Source: Selaginella moellendorffii
Taxonomy: Eukaryota; Streptophyta; Lycopodiopsida; Selaginellales; Selaginellaceae
DNA: 64,000 nt
Reading direction: 5' to 3'
NCBI RefSeq assembly: GCF_000143415.4
Contig: NW_003314320.1
Coordinates: 490,099 to 554,098, forward strand
A model generated the notes under the pieces. It saw only the letters and a program-made list of their open reading frames with translations, ran no database searches and was not told where the DNA came from. Of this stretch, positions 46,387 to 57,438 are shown in pieces; position 1 is the first letter of the stretch; every line of letters starts with the position of its first letter. The position numbers were made by a program, and so were the translations under genes.

Positions 46387-49116
46387 CTATGCGTCTTTCA
46401 CCACTCTCGCGGAGCTCGTTTCGGGGCTACCAACATATGCGTAGTCCCTTTCTTCAAATGGCAGTGGAACAACTTTGATTGCGCGGTATTTACCAACGTT
46501 GTTAACATGCTCGTTCTCCAAGCTTTGATCACAGAGAAATCAAATAAGTAAACTCAATTAAGTTAATAAAATACTTACCGGAATACGTTCCACATTCCCC
46601 GCCTACAAATCTCAAAGGCTGCCAAGATGAATTCCAAACCGAAGCTTTTAGTCGCACCCAACTCCAGGTGGAATAGCGAGAATAACCACAGCAACCTGAG
46701 CAGTGTGTTTATAAGCTGTGTGTGCAAAACCACAGTTAAAGCTAAGATCACAACAACGAAAAATTCTTACCATGCAACTGTAGTAGAGTGACTTGCGCTC
46801 AAACATGAGCTTGTCCCGAAGCCACCGGTTCGATGCCTTTTTTTGTAAAAGCCCCCAGTCCATGACAAGGTCCCAGTAGAGCTGATAAGCAGTAGCACAG
46901 AGCGAAGACAGCACAAACATGGATTTCCATGCCGCTGTTCCACTCCACTTGTACGTGATTTTCATAACCATCGCAACAATAGCGCTCAGGTACTTGCCGG
47001 CGTTTGCAAGATGAACGGGATCCCGCAGGTCCACCCATCTTCTCAAGCTCTGAAATCGAGAACTTTGAGAGCGCTCACTTTCTTTTAAAGAAGGGGAAGA
47101 TTACCTGCATAAGACGCCACCAGTATGCTATCACCACGAGAGGGTACTGCAGCGCAAACTTGGAGGTGCAAGACTCTCCATTGCTGGATTCGTAGTTGTT
47201 TCCACCGTAGTAGCAGAGAGTAAACCCGAGGTTCTTTAGAGCAGTGACCTACAAAGAAAGGCAAGCGGTTATGATTTCGATGAGCAGAGTCGCACACCTG
47301 GCTTGTAAGTTGGTCCGCAAGGAAGAAATCCGCAAGCTCAACCTGAAATTCCCCGTCCACTAGTGAGACTGGAATTTATCATTGGACAAGTCGAACCTTG
47401 AATAGAGGTGCAACCATGATCCGCAAGAGAGAATAGAAAAGACCCGACCTTGCCGGTTTGTAAAAGACATTGAAAGGAAGAACGAGAACTCCGATCCACA
47501 CCTGCTTATGGAGCGAACCAGATTAGCGAAGGCAAAGACGGAATAGTTCTTACCAAAAGAGCTCCGAGCGGAACAAACTCACGAAACTTGTCTGACGTAG
47601 TGGGGATCGTATACAGAACAAGATAAAAAACCATGGCCGCAATCAAAAGCATTGTGATCAACGTGCTCAGCAGCAGCACGTCTTGGTATTTAAGCTGCGA
47701 CCGAGGTTCAAACTCGAAAATATATGCATAGTTGATCCTGGATTTTCTCCAAATGTAGATGTTGCAAGCATACACATACATGTGTAGCAAGAACAATACA
47801 AGTGTGCTGCCAAGTAGAACAAACGGAGTGTATCAGCATGTAAACGTTGCAAAGCTACCTGAACATTGGGAAGGCAATTTGGACGCTAGGAAACTTGTGG
47901 TTGTGTGGTAGTGTCAGGAGTAGAACGAACGTGACGATAAGACTGAAAGAACAGCCCGTGAATAGCCCTGGAAAACTTTCACAGGTGAGAAACAATAGCC
48001 ACTGTATACATGCAGCTTTCCAACCAAGAACGAAGTTTAGATTCGAGGATGGTTGCCTCATCGGTTGCATACAGGCTAAAGCCTTCCTTCGATTTCCTTT
48101 TAGAAAATAGTCTGTAAACATGGACATCACTTGTTCCATCATTCGGAGGATCTGCAACCATGAACACAATTGCGTGAGATACACCAGTTATACCTTATAA
48201 TTTCCACACCTTATCAGAAGTTGAGAAATGCGACATATTAACAGCTCGCAGATATGTTTCTGACGCACATTTGCCTGTAACCTGGAAAAAACAAAGACCA
48301 AACACAATTCAGGCACAACGAAGAAGACCTTGGCATAATAACCTTATCGTGTTTTTTCAGAATTTTGCCGAAAGCCATTCTGTTCAGTGCGCTATAATTC
48401 TTGAGATGGCCAAGGCTTCTATAAAACTCGATAAATCCAGCTCGCAAAAGCTTCGCCGCCTGAGCAGGATTTGTTCCCGCAAAGACCTCACCGCCATCTG
48501 AAGGATGTAAAGTCCACGTCAAACCCATAAAAAGCACTTGAAAGACGTAACCTTTGGAGGATCCTTGATTTTCAAAGAGAAGCTCAAGCTGACTTTGTAG
48601 CTGTCGAGCATGAGAGACATACTCGTTCTCTTTATGCTTGTAGAAATAGTTAATGTTGTTGAGTTGAGAGTCCAGCTTCGCGAAAAACAGTCTCACATAT
48701 TCCGCATCGGAGGAAGGTCCACGCAGCTCAGTCTCGTACACAACCTCGTCCTGGACATAAGTCCGAAGGCTTTTCTTGTGTACTACCTGGAACAAGAATT
48801 ACAATCTCAGAAACAAAAGAACGAGTAAATAAATTACCATGAAATCGTTGCTTTCTTCGACCCAGCTGTCGGCAACCGACGAGCTTCCAAATAAACTCCT
48901 CAGCCTCGAGCCCTGACTAGGAGAACGCGACGACTCTCCAAACAGGCTCCCTAGCTCTTGAATCCTGTTTACTGTATCAACATCAATCTTTACCCTCGTG
49001 GCAGCTTGATGATCGTGCTTGACTTTCTTTAGATCTTTCTTGAGCTGCTTGTAGTTGAAATATGAATCGCGCCAATCTGGAACTCGATGCCATTCGAGGT
49101 GCTTCTGAAACTTCAT
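46387..49116 (-). CDS. PHO1: PHO1-type phosphate exporter (SPX-EXS protein)
   Basis: PHO1 proteins export phosphate into the vascular stream and sense inositol polyphosphates through SPX. The start [20 protein letters not shown] and [15 protein letters not shown] form the SPX N-terminus. The rest of SPX includes [20 protein letters not shown] and the three-helix block ending [20 protein letters not shown] with KILKKHDK. Membrane segments follow ([30 protein letters not shown]), then the EXS domain with [48 protein letters not shown] and [17 protein letters not shown]. The chain ends RVVKDA. About thirteen exons have short introns. The 3' untranslated region must run into the antisense of a DHQS copy (see findings). 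Confidence 0.93.
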
Positions 49117-49610
49117 TTGCGGCCCTCAGAGATGGGACACTAAAAATGGGAAAGAAGAAACGCGCCTTTACAGTGCCGTGCTTGGTTTTTATACTCGCTG
49201 ACCACTAACAAAAATCCAAACTTAGGCGAGGAGCTTATGACGACAGCCTTACCTCAAATTTGGAAGTGGTGGCATCTCCATGCCACAGCATCCTCTGATT
49301 TAGTCAAAAGCAGCAAATAGGAAGAAAAACTCAAACGATAGTCAAACCTTTGTTGTGGTACAGCAGAGTCGTTCTCGGCCATTATCGACTAGAATCTCTG
49401 GCGGCCGAAGGTGCAGAAACAATCCCGGATCGGAGTGTATATAATTTCATTGTGCGCCAACGTCAGTTGGATAGTGGCGGTTGAAGCTTCGTACTCGAAA
49501 TTCCCGATTCTAAGAAGACAAAGTATCGCATTCGCCGTCTTCAGGGTACAACGAATACACATGTCAGCTTTTGAAAAATCAAAAGTGTAATGGACCTTAC
49601 TTCGATTGCA
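49117..49610. other. PHO1 upstream region and 3' flank of the PORR gene
   Basis: This 494-bp spacer holds no open frame with recognisable sequence. It must contain the PHO1 promoter and leader. The PORR gene, on the same strand, lies upstream of it in the reading direction. Confidence 0.6.
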
Positions 49611-50870
49611 TCAAGCCATGCACCAGCCATCAACGTCGAAGTCGTCAAGAGGAACCGGCCGGCGTGGCCCATTGTCTTCATCACCCAACAGTTCTATGTC
49701 CGAATCGTCCGTGTCGTATTCCGCAGCTCCCTTCCTCTGATGGATCTGGTTGAACTTCTCTTCCTTGACACACATGCACATCGCGAAGAAACGCTCCTTG
49801 AAAACCAGCAGCGGGTGTCTCTCCCTCGGGCCCGTGTCGTAACTCTCCCGGAGAAACACCCACGGACGCGAGCCGGCGTGAGAGACGTAGAAGATAGGCT
49901 CGTTGCTGCGAAAGTACTCGAGATGACCCTCGGGCAGCCCCAAGCACTCTCCCAAACCATGGAAAGTGTGGAGCAAAATCCGCTTCTCGATGGTCAGGCT
50001 GAGAATCTCGTGATAAGTTGCCAGCGTCCGCTTCCTCTCGCTGGCCGAGCCGGGCACCACGTCTACAGCGTCGTCGTAAGGTGATGGAAACGGTGCTTCC
50101 TGGAGAGCATCGAAGTAGGCCTTGATCTCCTCCCGATCGACTTTGCCACCGTCAACTTCCACTGGCACTGGAAACTCGTAAGGATTTTTTATCCCAGCCT
50201 CGGCGATCCACCTCTCTCGAGCAGTGACCGCGAGCTCTGGATACCACTGCGAGAGCTCCAGGCAGCGAGCTCTCTTCGTCTCCACGGGGCGGAAGTACGT
50301 TGGATTGCTGTAGAAGATCTTGGTCTCGTAGTCGGCTGGAAATCCAAAGTACTTCGCCATCTTCGCCAGCTCCAGCACTGGAATCCTCCTGTTCTTCGCC
50401 AGCATGAGCAGCTTTGTCACGGATTCCACCGCCTCGGACCTCTGCTTCCTCTCCTTGAACGATTGATGCGCCTTCATCAGCTTCTTGGCAGCGCCCGTGA
50501 AGCGGAGCCACTTCGATCGATCCTCGCCGTGCGCGAACTCAAAAACGTAGGGGAAATTCCTCACGAAGTGCGTGACCCTGAGCTTCCCCAGGTAATCGCC
50601 GCGGTTCTTCTGGATATCCATCGCCAGCGCGGTCCAATCTGGCTGCGACAGCAGCGTGTTCTTCATCCGATCGGCAAATCGGAGTTTGGCCTCGCGCCTC
50701 ACGATCCCGTCAAGGTACTGGTTGAATCGCGGCCGGGGCATCAGCACCCCCGGCGGCGCTGGCGCCATGACGGTGACGATCCTGGTGGCCCTGCTCGTCC
50801 AGCGGCGCTGGAGAGAGATCCTCTTGCGCGCATTGGCGTCGGAGTACCTGACAAGAACGCATCCCCGCAT
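49611..50870 (-). CDS. PORR-domain organelle RNA-binding protein
   Basis: A single exon of 419 aa starts at a true ATG (MRGCVLVRYSDANARKRISL), followed by a basic, hydroxylated N-terminus fit for a mitochondrial or plastid presequence. The plant organelle RNA recognition domain (PORR, formerly DUF860) fills the middle, with FNQYLDGIVRREAKLRFADR, RNFPYVFEF, LMLAKNRRIPVLELAKMAKY, FGFPADY, ERWIAEAGIKNPYEFPV, EILSLTIEKRILLHTFHGLG and FYVSHAGSRPWVFLRESYD. Family members such as WTF1 and WTF9 help splice organellar group II introns. The C-terminus is acidic (YDTDDSDIELLGDEDNG). No intron or frame break is present. Confidence 0.9.
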   Translation of the reverse strand: MRGCVLVRYSDANARKRISLQRRWTSRATRIVTVMAPAPPGVLMPRPRFNQYLDGIVRREAKLRFADRMKNTLLSQPDWTALAMDIQKNRGDYLGKLRVTHFVRNFPYVFEFAHGEDRSKWLRFTGAAKKLMKAHQSFKERKQRSEAVESVTKLLMLAKNRRIPVLELAKMAKYFGFPADYETKIFYSNPTYFRPVETKRARCLELSQWYPELAVTARERWIAEAGIKNPYEFPVPVEVDGGKVDREEIKAYFDALQEAPFPSPYDDAVDVVPGSASERKRTLATYHEILSLTIEKRILLHTFHGLGECLGLPEGHLEYFRSNEPIFYVSHAGSRPWVFLRESYDTGPRERHPLLVFKERFFAMCMCVKEEKFNQIHQRKGAAEYDTDDSDIELLGDEDNGPRRPVPLDDFDVDGWCMA

Positions 50871-50984
50871 TGCACATAAACCCTAAACCTCGTTCTGAGT
50901 GCTTTAAAGAAATATGCTTTTGTATATAAGTTTTTGTTTGCAATTTTTTTTATATTTAATCTAATTTTTTATTTGCTGAAGCAA

Positions 50985-51670
50985 ACTTGTAAGAGTGAAT
51001 ATATTTAAAATATATTTGAATATTTTAAAATATTCTACCATCTAACTGTTATTATTCATTTAGATTAATCTTGTAGTTATAATATTAGTTTGCTTAAGCA
51101 TACTTATAGGATGGTAGTAGATATATATCTTGAATATTTTAGATATTTTACCATTTAATAGTTGTTATTCATTTAGATTAGTTTTCTATTTATAATTTAT
51201 AAACATCTTTATAATTTATAAACTTAGTTAAACACTTTCTAGTATATTATTTTTTATTCTACCAGCAAATGGTTAATATGCAATATGCTTAATCTTGTAT
51301 TTATAAATTATAAACATGTTTTTAACTATAAACTTTTATTTGATCAATTGGATTAACAAGTAAGAATAACATTACTATTAAGCAAACCAAACATTGTTAC
51401 ATGCAACATGTAGCAAATTATTTATAAATATGATTTATAAACTTTCTTAAACACTTTTTAATATATTCTTTTTTTATTCTACCATCTAATGGTTGATATA
51501 CAATAAAATAAATCTTTTATTTATAATTTATAAACATTTTTATAATTATAAATTTTTATTTAATCAATTGAATTAATAATTTGCTACATGTTATATATAG
51601 CAATGCTTGGTTTACTTAATAGTAGTGTTATTCTTACTTATTAATTAAATTTATTAAATAAAAGTCTATA
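50985..51670. repeat. AT-rich composite repeat with tandem and inverted parts
   Basis: Two units of about 68 bp (51021-51088 and 51133-51200, sharing ttgaatatttta and tattcatttagattag/a) are followed by two longer direct repeats (about 51190-51330 and 51425-51560, sharing tattctacca and aatggtt). Imperfect inverted arms of about 90 bp lie at 51332-51421 and 51576-51665. Related pieces occur at 26.6 kb and 44.8-45.2 kb. Confidence 0.7.
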
Positions 51671-52585
51671 ATTATAAACTATGAGTGCATGGAATGTGGA
51701 AAGGGAATACAAAAAATATGCATATCAATTAGCCCAAAAACCCTAATTTATATAGAAGAGAAAGTGGTCCAGATTGAAACTAATCCGACGGCTATAAAAA
51801 TCCCACTATGCTAATATTAGTATACGGCATCATAGCTGTACACTTGGACATCACATCATCCCCTCTTCTCAGAATAATAGAAGACCATTAGAGTTCTCTT
51901 GTAGATAAGTTAAGATCTAGATGAATATTAAGAGGAGGCATTGGTGGATCTATAAGTGATATCAGTTGTTCCTGATTTCTTTGTACAAAGAATTTCAACT
52001 ATTGTATATGCATAATTTTTGGAGGATTGACTTGCTAGAGGTCATGTCGAACCTCATAAAACTTGCAGTTCAACTTGCCGTAACATCTGATATAGTTCTT
52101 TCCACTAAACAAAGAGCCCTTTAGATAAACCACGTATAGTAAGATAGGGAAAATGGACTAATACTAACTCTACCACTTTATACTCCATAAATAGATGATG
52201 ATGGGAGTTGTAGTATTGTTGTTGTCCTACTTGTATGTAGCCTAGGTGTTTAGCAAACTAAACTCAGACAAGTGGAAGATTGTTTGTCAAATACTGATCT
52301 TATAATTTAGCATCGGTAACTCGTGGTAATTGCAAAGGTAAACCTAACTTCGTTAGTAATATTGGATCATGATAATATAAGAGTTTATATGGTGAAACAC
52401 CAACAGAACTCTACAACCTTGTGACATGCATACCGAAAAGATAGCAAATAACCATCCCAATCTAAATGCTAAAAGTTCATGTATTTCACAATCATTCTTT
52501 TGAATATTTGAATGAGCCATTCTACTAAACCGTTTATCTATGGATGATAAGCACTTGTGAAAGTGTAGCATATCCCCAACCTAAT
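51671..52585. other. Intergenic DNA left of the retrotransposon complex
   Basis: No gene or RNA was recognised; only short open frames are present. The last five bases (cctaa, 52581-52585) are the candidate left target-site copy of element 2, whose right partner lies outside the window. Confidence 0.5.
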
Positions 52586-52634
52586 GTAAGCCACAAATTT
52601 TTCCTTTCCAATTTGCCAGCTTACCTCGCCTATC
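52586..52634 (-). repeat. Last 49 bases of the element 2 3' LTR
   Basis: This is the reverse complement of the 3' end of the LTR (compare 53734-53782): tgtaagccacaaattttt and onward through cttacctcgcctatc. It directly abuts the 5' end of element 1, which marks the insertion point of element 1. The last five bases, ctatc, are the probable left copy of the element 1 target site. Confidence 0.88.
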
Positions 52635-53782
52635 TGTAAGGAACCAACTCCCCGAGATGTCGTAGGTTAAAGGATCCCCAAAAGCTTGACCGAAATGACA
52701 AAGAGTTCATCGGATGGGACCAAGTCGAGGATCGAGTCCAAGACCGACTCTAGGACCGAGTTCGAGATAGAGTCCGGAATCGAGTCCGAGACCGACTCGG
52801 GGACCGAGTTCGAGTCCGAGTTCGAGACCGAGTTCGAGACGGAGTCCGGATCCGAAATCGGGTCCGAGACCGAGTCCGAGGTCGAGTCCGAGGTCGGGTC
52901 CGAGATCGGGTCCGAGATCGAGTCCGTGATCGAGTCCGAACCCGAATCCGAAGTCGGATCCGAAATCGGGTCCGAGATCGAGCCAGAGACTAAGTCCAAA
53001 TACTAATACGGGTCAAGGGGTGAAAGCCCAAAGCGTGCGTCTCCCAAGGGGGGGGGGGCTGCAGGGGGTTCCAAAAGTATAGTAGGGATAGTGAGGTCCA
53101 GGAACCAGTTTTGAAGGGACTCTCCAGTTGGGCTTCCAAACCGACTTGAGGTTGAGACTGGGACCGAGGGGCCTTGGGTGGGAGTGAGCATGGACTTGGC
53201 TGGTGCCGGAGGGGCCATCCAAGGAAGTGCTCAAGAGCAGCTCCCACTCCCGAAAGGGAAACCGATTGCGGTGCTCCCGGCTCATGTGGAGTGGTGCCCC
53301 ACTTGAGTACCATGCGGCTCATTGGTCCTCGCCCTTCCTAGGGGCTTGGGCCTTCCTTCGGGATGGAAGTGGGGGGCGAGAGGTACCCATACCGGGCCGC
53401 TAGGCCACGGTGTTTCGCCCCGGCATCCCGAAGCAAGTGTTGCACTCAAGACTTGGGATTTAGAGGGTCCCATGATCAAGTCTTGTGGTACCAAGGGATG
53501 TTAGGAACCTGGAAGCTTGGTGTGCTTGGCTGCTTGTGCTTGCGGGGAGTGTAGCCGAACCTTAAGTCCAGTCTAACCCGGGGAGGGGGATTGGGAGTGA
53601 TTTGGGAATCCGTGGAAGGATGACTAACACCCCGTTGCTCGTGCAGTGAGTAGCTGAAACCAAGTAGGAGCTGGTACCATAGGCGAGAACCTTGGCGAGG
53701 GGACTTAGCAAAAGCCAAGGCAGTGTTGGACGGATAGACGAGGTAAGCTGGCAAATTGGAAAAGAAAAATTTGTGGCTTACA
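52635..53782 (+). repeat. 5' LTR of element 1 (complete, 1148 bp)
   Basis: The LTR begins TGTAAG and ends CTTACA, a perfect 6-bp terminal inverted repeat of the usual TG...CA form. It is followed after three bases by the primer-binding site. Its start contains a Glu/Ser-coding GAGTCC-type minisatellite and it has a G homopolymer at 53048-53058. This copy sets the full LTR length for the family. Confidence 0.93.
52715..52990. repeat. GAGTCCGAG-type minisatellite in the element 1 LTR
   Basis: Imperfect 6/12-bp units (gagtccgag, ttcgagacc) correspond to the blocks at 48-310 and 57905-58185 read from the other strand. The copies differ by insertions and deletions of units. Confidence 0.85.
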
Positions 53783-53785
53783 ATT

Positions 53786-53797
53786 TGGTATCGGAGC
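53786..53797 (+). other. Primer-binding site of element 1 (initiator tRNA-Met type)
   Basis: TGGTATCGGAGC lies three bases after the LTR. The usual plant site complementary to the 3' end of initiator tRNA-Met is TGGTATCAGAGC, so there is one mismatch. Element 2 has the same variant. Confidence 0.85.
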
Positions 53798-53841
53798 TTT
53801 TATCTCAGTTCTAGCGAAGGATAGAGGCGGATTGCTGGGAG

Positions 53842-56800
53842 ATGGCAAGGGCAGGGCGTAAGCAAACCCAGGCGGAGACGGAACCTCCGCCGGAGCTGGA
53901 GCCTCCGGTTGAACAAGAGGCTATGGATGAGGAATCCTTGCATGAGGAGGACTCTAGTGAGGAAACTTCCAAACAGGAGTCCGGTGGCGAGGTTCGGTCG
54001 TCCAAGGCTCGATTGGACGTGCTAGAAGGACAGTTGGCACAGACCAATGCCCTGTTGGAGACTCTCGTACGCAAGTTAAAGCGTGACGAGAAGCGGAAGA
54101 AAAAGCGAAAGACTGCGGATGAAGGCAGCGCAGAAGGTGCGGACCCTTCGGCAGGGACTGAGGCAAAACCAGACAAGGTCGAACAGACCGAAGTGGAATC
54201 AGTCCCTCAGGCAGTTCCCAAGTACAAACCAAAGCCCCCACCGGTGTTCAAGGGAGTGAACGACTATAAGGTTGTGGAGGATTGGTTTTACGATATGGAG
54301 GACTACTTCCGAGCGTTACGGTTACCGAGCTCGGAGAAGGTCCCATGTGCAAAACCATACTTGGCAGATAATGCCAAGTCTTGGTGGAGAACAACGGAGG
54401 CCAATGAAGGACCGGTGACCACCTGGGACATGATGAAGGTGAGGATCCGCGCGACATACGTTCCTCCGAATGCCACTCTGCATCTGAGAGATGAGCTGAG
54501 TAGGCTGAAGCAGACTGGAACCATCCAGGAATATGTGAATGGGTTCATGGCAAAGAGGATACTTGTCACGGACATGGGGGATATGGATGTTTTCCATGCC
54601 TTTATATCAGGTTTGCAAACCTGGGCTCGCGGTGAGGTGATGCGCTGGAACCCGACCAACTACAAGGAAGCGTTGGATGCGGCCATCAAGGTGCATTTCA
54701 ACGATAACCTGCGAAAGGGGAACACGACGGGGTCGGGATCCACGTTTCACAAAGGGGCCAAACCGAGGGGAACATATAGCAGGGGGAAATTCAAGAAGAG
54801 TTTCTCTAAGAATGAGTCCTCGGGATTCCGGAAAGGCAAATCCGGTGGCCAGCGAGCAAGTACGTGGGGGAGTCAAGCGAAAAGAGACAAACCCATGGAT
54901 AAGAAGGTCAAGTCATATAGCAGCGTGGGAAACAACGTATGCTACAACTGCGGTGAAGCGGGACACTTTTCGAGGGAATGTCCCTACCCGAAGAAGGCCA
55001 GAGCCAATATGGCCATCAAGTCGGGTGAAGTCCAAAATGAGGTATGTGATCCAGTCCCTAACTCAAAGTTACTCATTACACGAGCAACTTTGGTAGAGAG
55101 TCGTTCGCGACATCTACTAGCCCTCCGAGGGAAGCTCGGAGGTAGCTTTGTTAAGATCCTTATTGACAGGGGTGCTTCGGATAATTTTGTGGCTGCAGAC
55201 ATAGTCCGGCAAGCCGGACTAACGGTGCAGCGGCTAGGTGAACCAAGGACTATAGAGTTTGTTCAAGGTAGCCAAAGCACCAATGAGGTACTTCGACAAG
55301 CGAGAGTCGAAGTGGGGACATGGAAAGTGGACATGGATTTCACCGTCTTGGACATGGCGGGATTTGACGTGATCTTCGGAATGGATTGGTTTAATCGGTT
55401 CGTGGTAGCCCTGCATGGACAAGGTAGGAACCTTGTGGTATTGGCGAATGCCCAAGGAAGAAGATCTAGGGTGGAGGCCCAGGATCTAAAGGTAGGGCAA
55501 AGCAAGGCCAAAGAGTCATGCTTAAACCTGGTGTCCACGAGAGGACAACTCACTAAAGGAACTAAGGCAGCCTTTTTGTGCTTACTCTCGGTGAAGAGTG
55601 ACAAAAAGACAAGAACGGAAGAAGTACCTTTAGTGATCCAGCAGGTGCTGGACCAATTCCAGGATACGATGCCGGAGGAGCTACCGGCGGGGTTGCCCCC
55701 CGCACGACCGATAGAACATAAGATTGAGCTAGTCGAGGGTGCTGAGGCGGTGGTTCGTCCACCCTATCGATTGAACGAAAAAGAACTCAAGGAGCTCAAG
55801 AGCCAACTAGAGGAGTTGGTGGACAAAGGGTATGTTAGGTTGAGCAAGTCGCCGTATGGGGCGCCGGTGCTATTTGTGAAAAAGAAAGATGGATCTATGC
55901 GCATGTGCATAGACTACCGGTTGCTCAACAAGTATACCAAGAAGAACAAGTACCCTTTGCCAAGGATCGAGGACCTGTTCGATAGGTTGGGAAAGGCAAA
56001 ATACTTCTCGAGGATTGACCTAAGGTCAGGATACTACCAGATCAGGGTAGCTGAGGAAGATGTCGAGAAGACAACCTGTCGAACGAGGTATGGGAGCTTT
56101 GAGTTTCTGGTGATGCCCTTTGGGCTGTGCAATGCGCCGGCAACGTTTTCGGCGTTGATGAACCACATCTTTGTACCCTATCTGGATCACTTCGTGGTCG
56201 TCTATATTGACGACATCCTGATCTATAGCGAGATGCTAGAGGAGCATGCCGAACACTTGGCGAAGGTGTTTGAGAAACTAAGGGAACACAAACTGTATGC
56301 TAAAGAGAGCAAATGTGACTTTGCTCAACAAGAGGTAAAGTTTCTCGGGCATGTGGTGGGCCAGGACGGGCTCAAGGTGGACCCGGAGAAGGTCCAAGCG
56401 ATCCAGGATTGGGAGAGACCATCGAATGTACATGAGTTGAGGGCATTCCTGGGGCTATGCAACTACTATCGAAAGTTTATCAGACACTATTCGAGAGTAG
56501 CCCTGCCCTTAACGGACCAAACAGGAAAAGGGAAGATGGTATGGACAGCAGAATGCGAGACGGCATTCGTCCACCTCAAAGGGAAGTTGAGGAAGGCTCC
56601 CGTATTGGCATTGCCAGACTTTGGTAAGGACTTTGAGGTAGAAACGGATGCTTCGGACTTTGCGTTGGGCGCAGTTCTGAAGCAAGACAACCATCCGGTA
56701 GCGTTCTTCTCGAAGAAGCTGGACAAGGCTCAACGGAAGTGGCCTGCCCACGAGAAGGAATTGTTTGCGGTGGTCAAGGCACTCAAGGAGTGGCGACACT

Positions 56801-57438
56801 ACCTTGGGAGACACTTCAAGGTTTACACGGACAATGTGGCAACGAAACACTTCTTGTCACAGCCCGACCTAAGAGGGAAACAAGGTCGGTGCGCCAATGC
56901 CTTAGCCGAGTTTGATTGCGAAATTCTGTACAAGCCTGGGAAGAGCAACATCGTGGCGGATGCGCTAAGTCGAAAAGCGAGCTTGAAGTTGGCAATATCC
57001 AGCGCAACAGCAACCTTCTGGGACGATGTGCGGACAGCATATGAGAACGATGGTCTAGCACAGGAAGTGTTGCTGAGGAATCTAGAGGCGCGGGAAGCTC
57101 ACCAGAGAGGTGAGCTGCCAACGGAAGAGAAAACGGGCTATGCAGAACGCAACGGACTCATTTATTACAAGCAAACGAGGGTGTATGTTCCAGAAGGGGA
57201 ACTAAGGAAGGTGGCCTTAGAAGAGTGTCATGACGGACCTCTTGCGGGACACGGTGGAGTGCCCAAGACGATGGGCTTACTCAAAAGGAAGTACCATTGG
57301 CCAGATATGGCTAAGGACATCCAAGACTATGTAAAGACATGCCCAAAATGTCAGCAGGTAAAAGCCGTGACCAGGCACAAGCAGCCAAGCACACCAAGCC
57401 TCCAGATTCCTAACACCCCTTGGTACCACAAGACTTGA
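53842..57438 (+). pseudogene. Gag-pol polyprotein of element 1, truncated in integrase
   Basis: One open frame of 1198 codons. In order: a charged N-terminus, a capsid-like gag domain (about residues 130-290), zinc knuckle [14 protein letters not shown] (residue 367 on), aspartic protease [10 protein letters not shown] (residue 442), reverse transcriptase with YIDDILIYS (residue 788), RNase H with [13 protein letters not shown] (residue 936), and the integrase HHCC zinc finger from about residue 1130 to [11 protein letters not shown]. After that the frame reads into the inverted LTR of element 2 and ends by chance. The protease motif has Arg in place of the usual Thr after the catalytic Asp. 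No other break is seen. Confidence 0.92.

Larger units (their letters stand above)
52635..57371 (+). mobile_element. Element 1: Ty3/gypsy chromovirus, plus strand, 3' truncated
   Basis: An intact 5' LTR, primer-binding site and open gag-pol frame run up to the integrase zinc finger, where the sequence switches to the LTR of element 2 at about 57372. The integrase core, chromodomain, 3' untranslated region and 3' LTR are missing. It belongs to the same family as element 2, with near-identical protein sequence, and could not move by itself. Confidence 0.9.

Noticed and set aside
53003-53554. Pro/Ser-rich open frames in the LTRs, also at 57420-57923 and 63566-63962
   Set aside because: They lie within non-coding LTR sequence and overlap in many frames on both strands; no motif is present.
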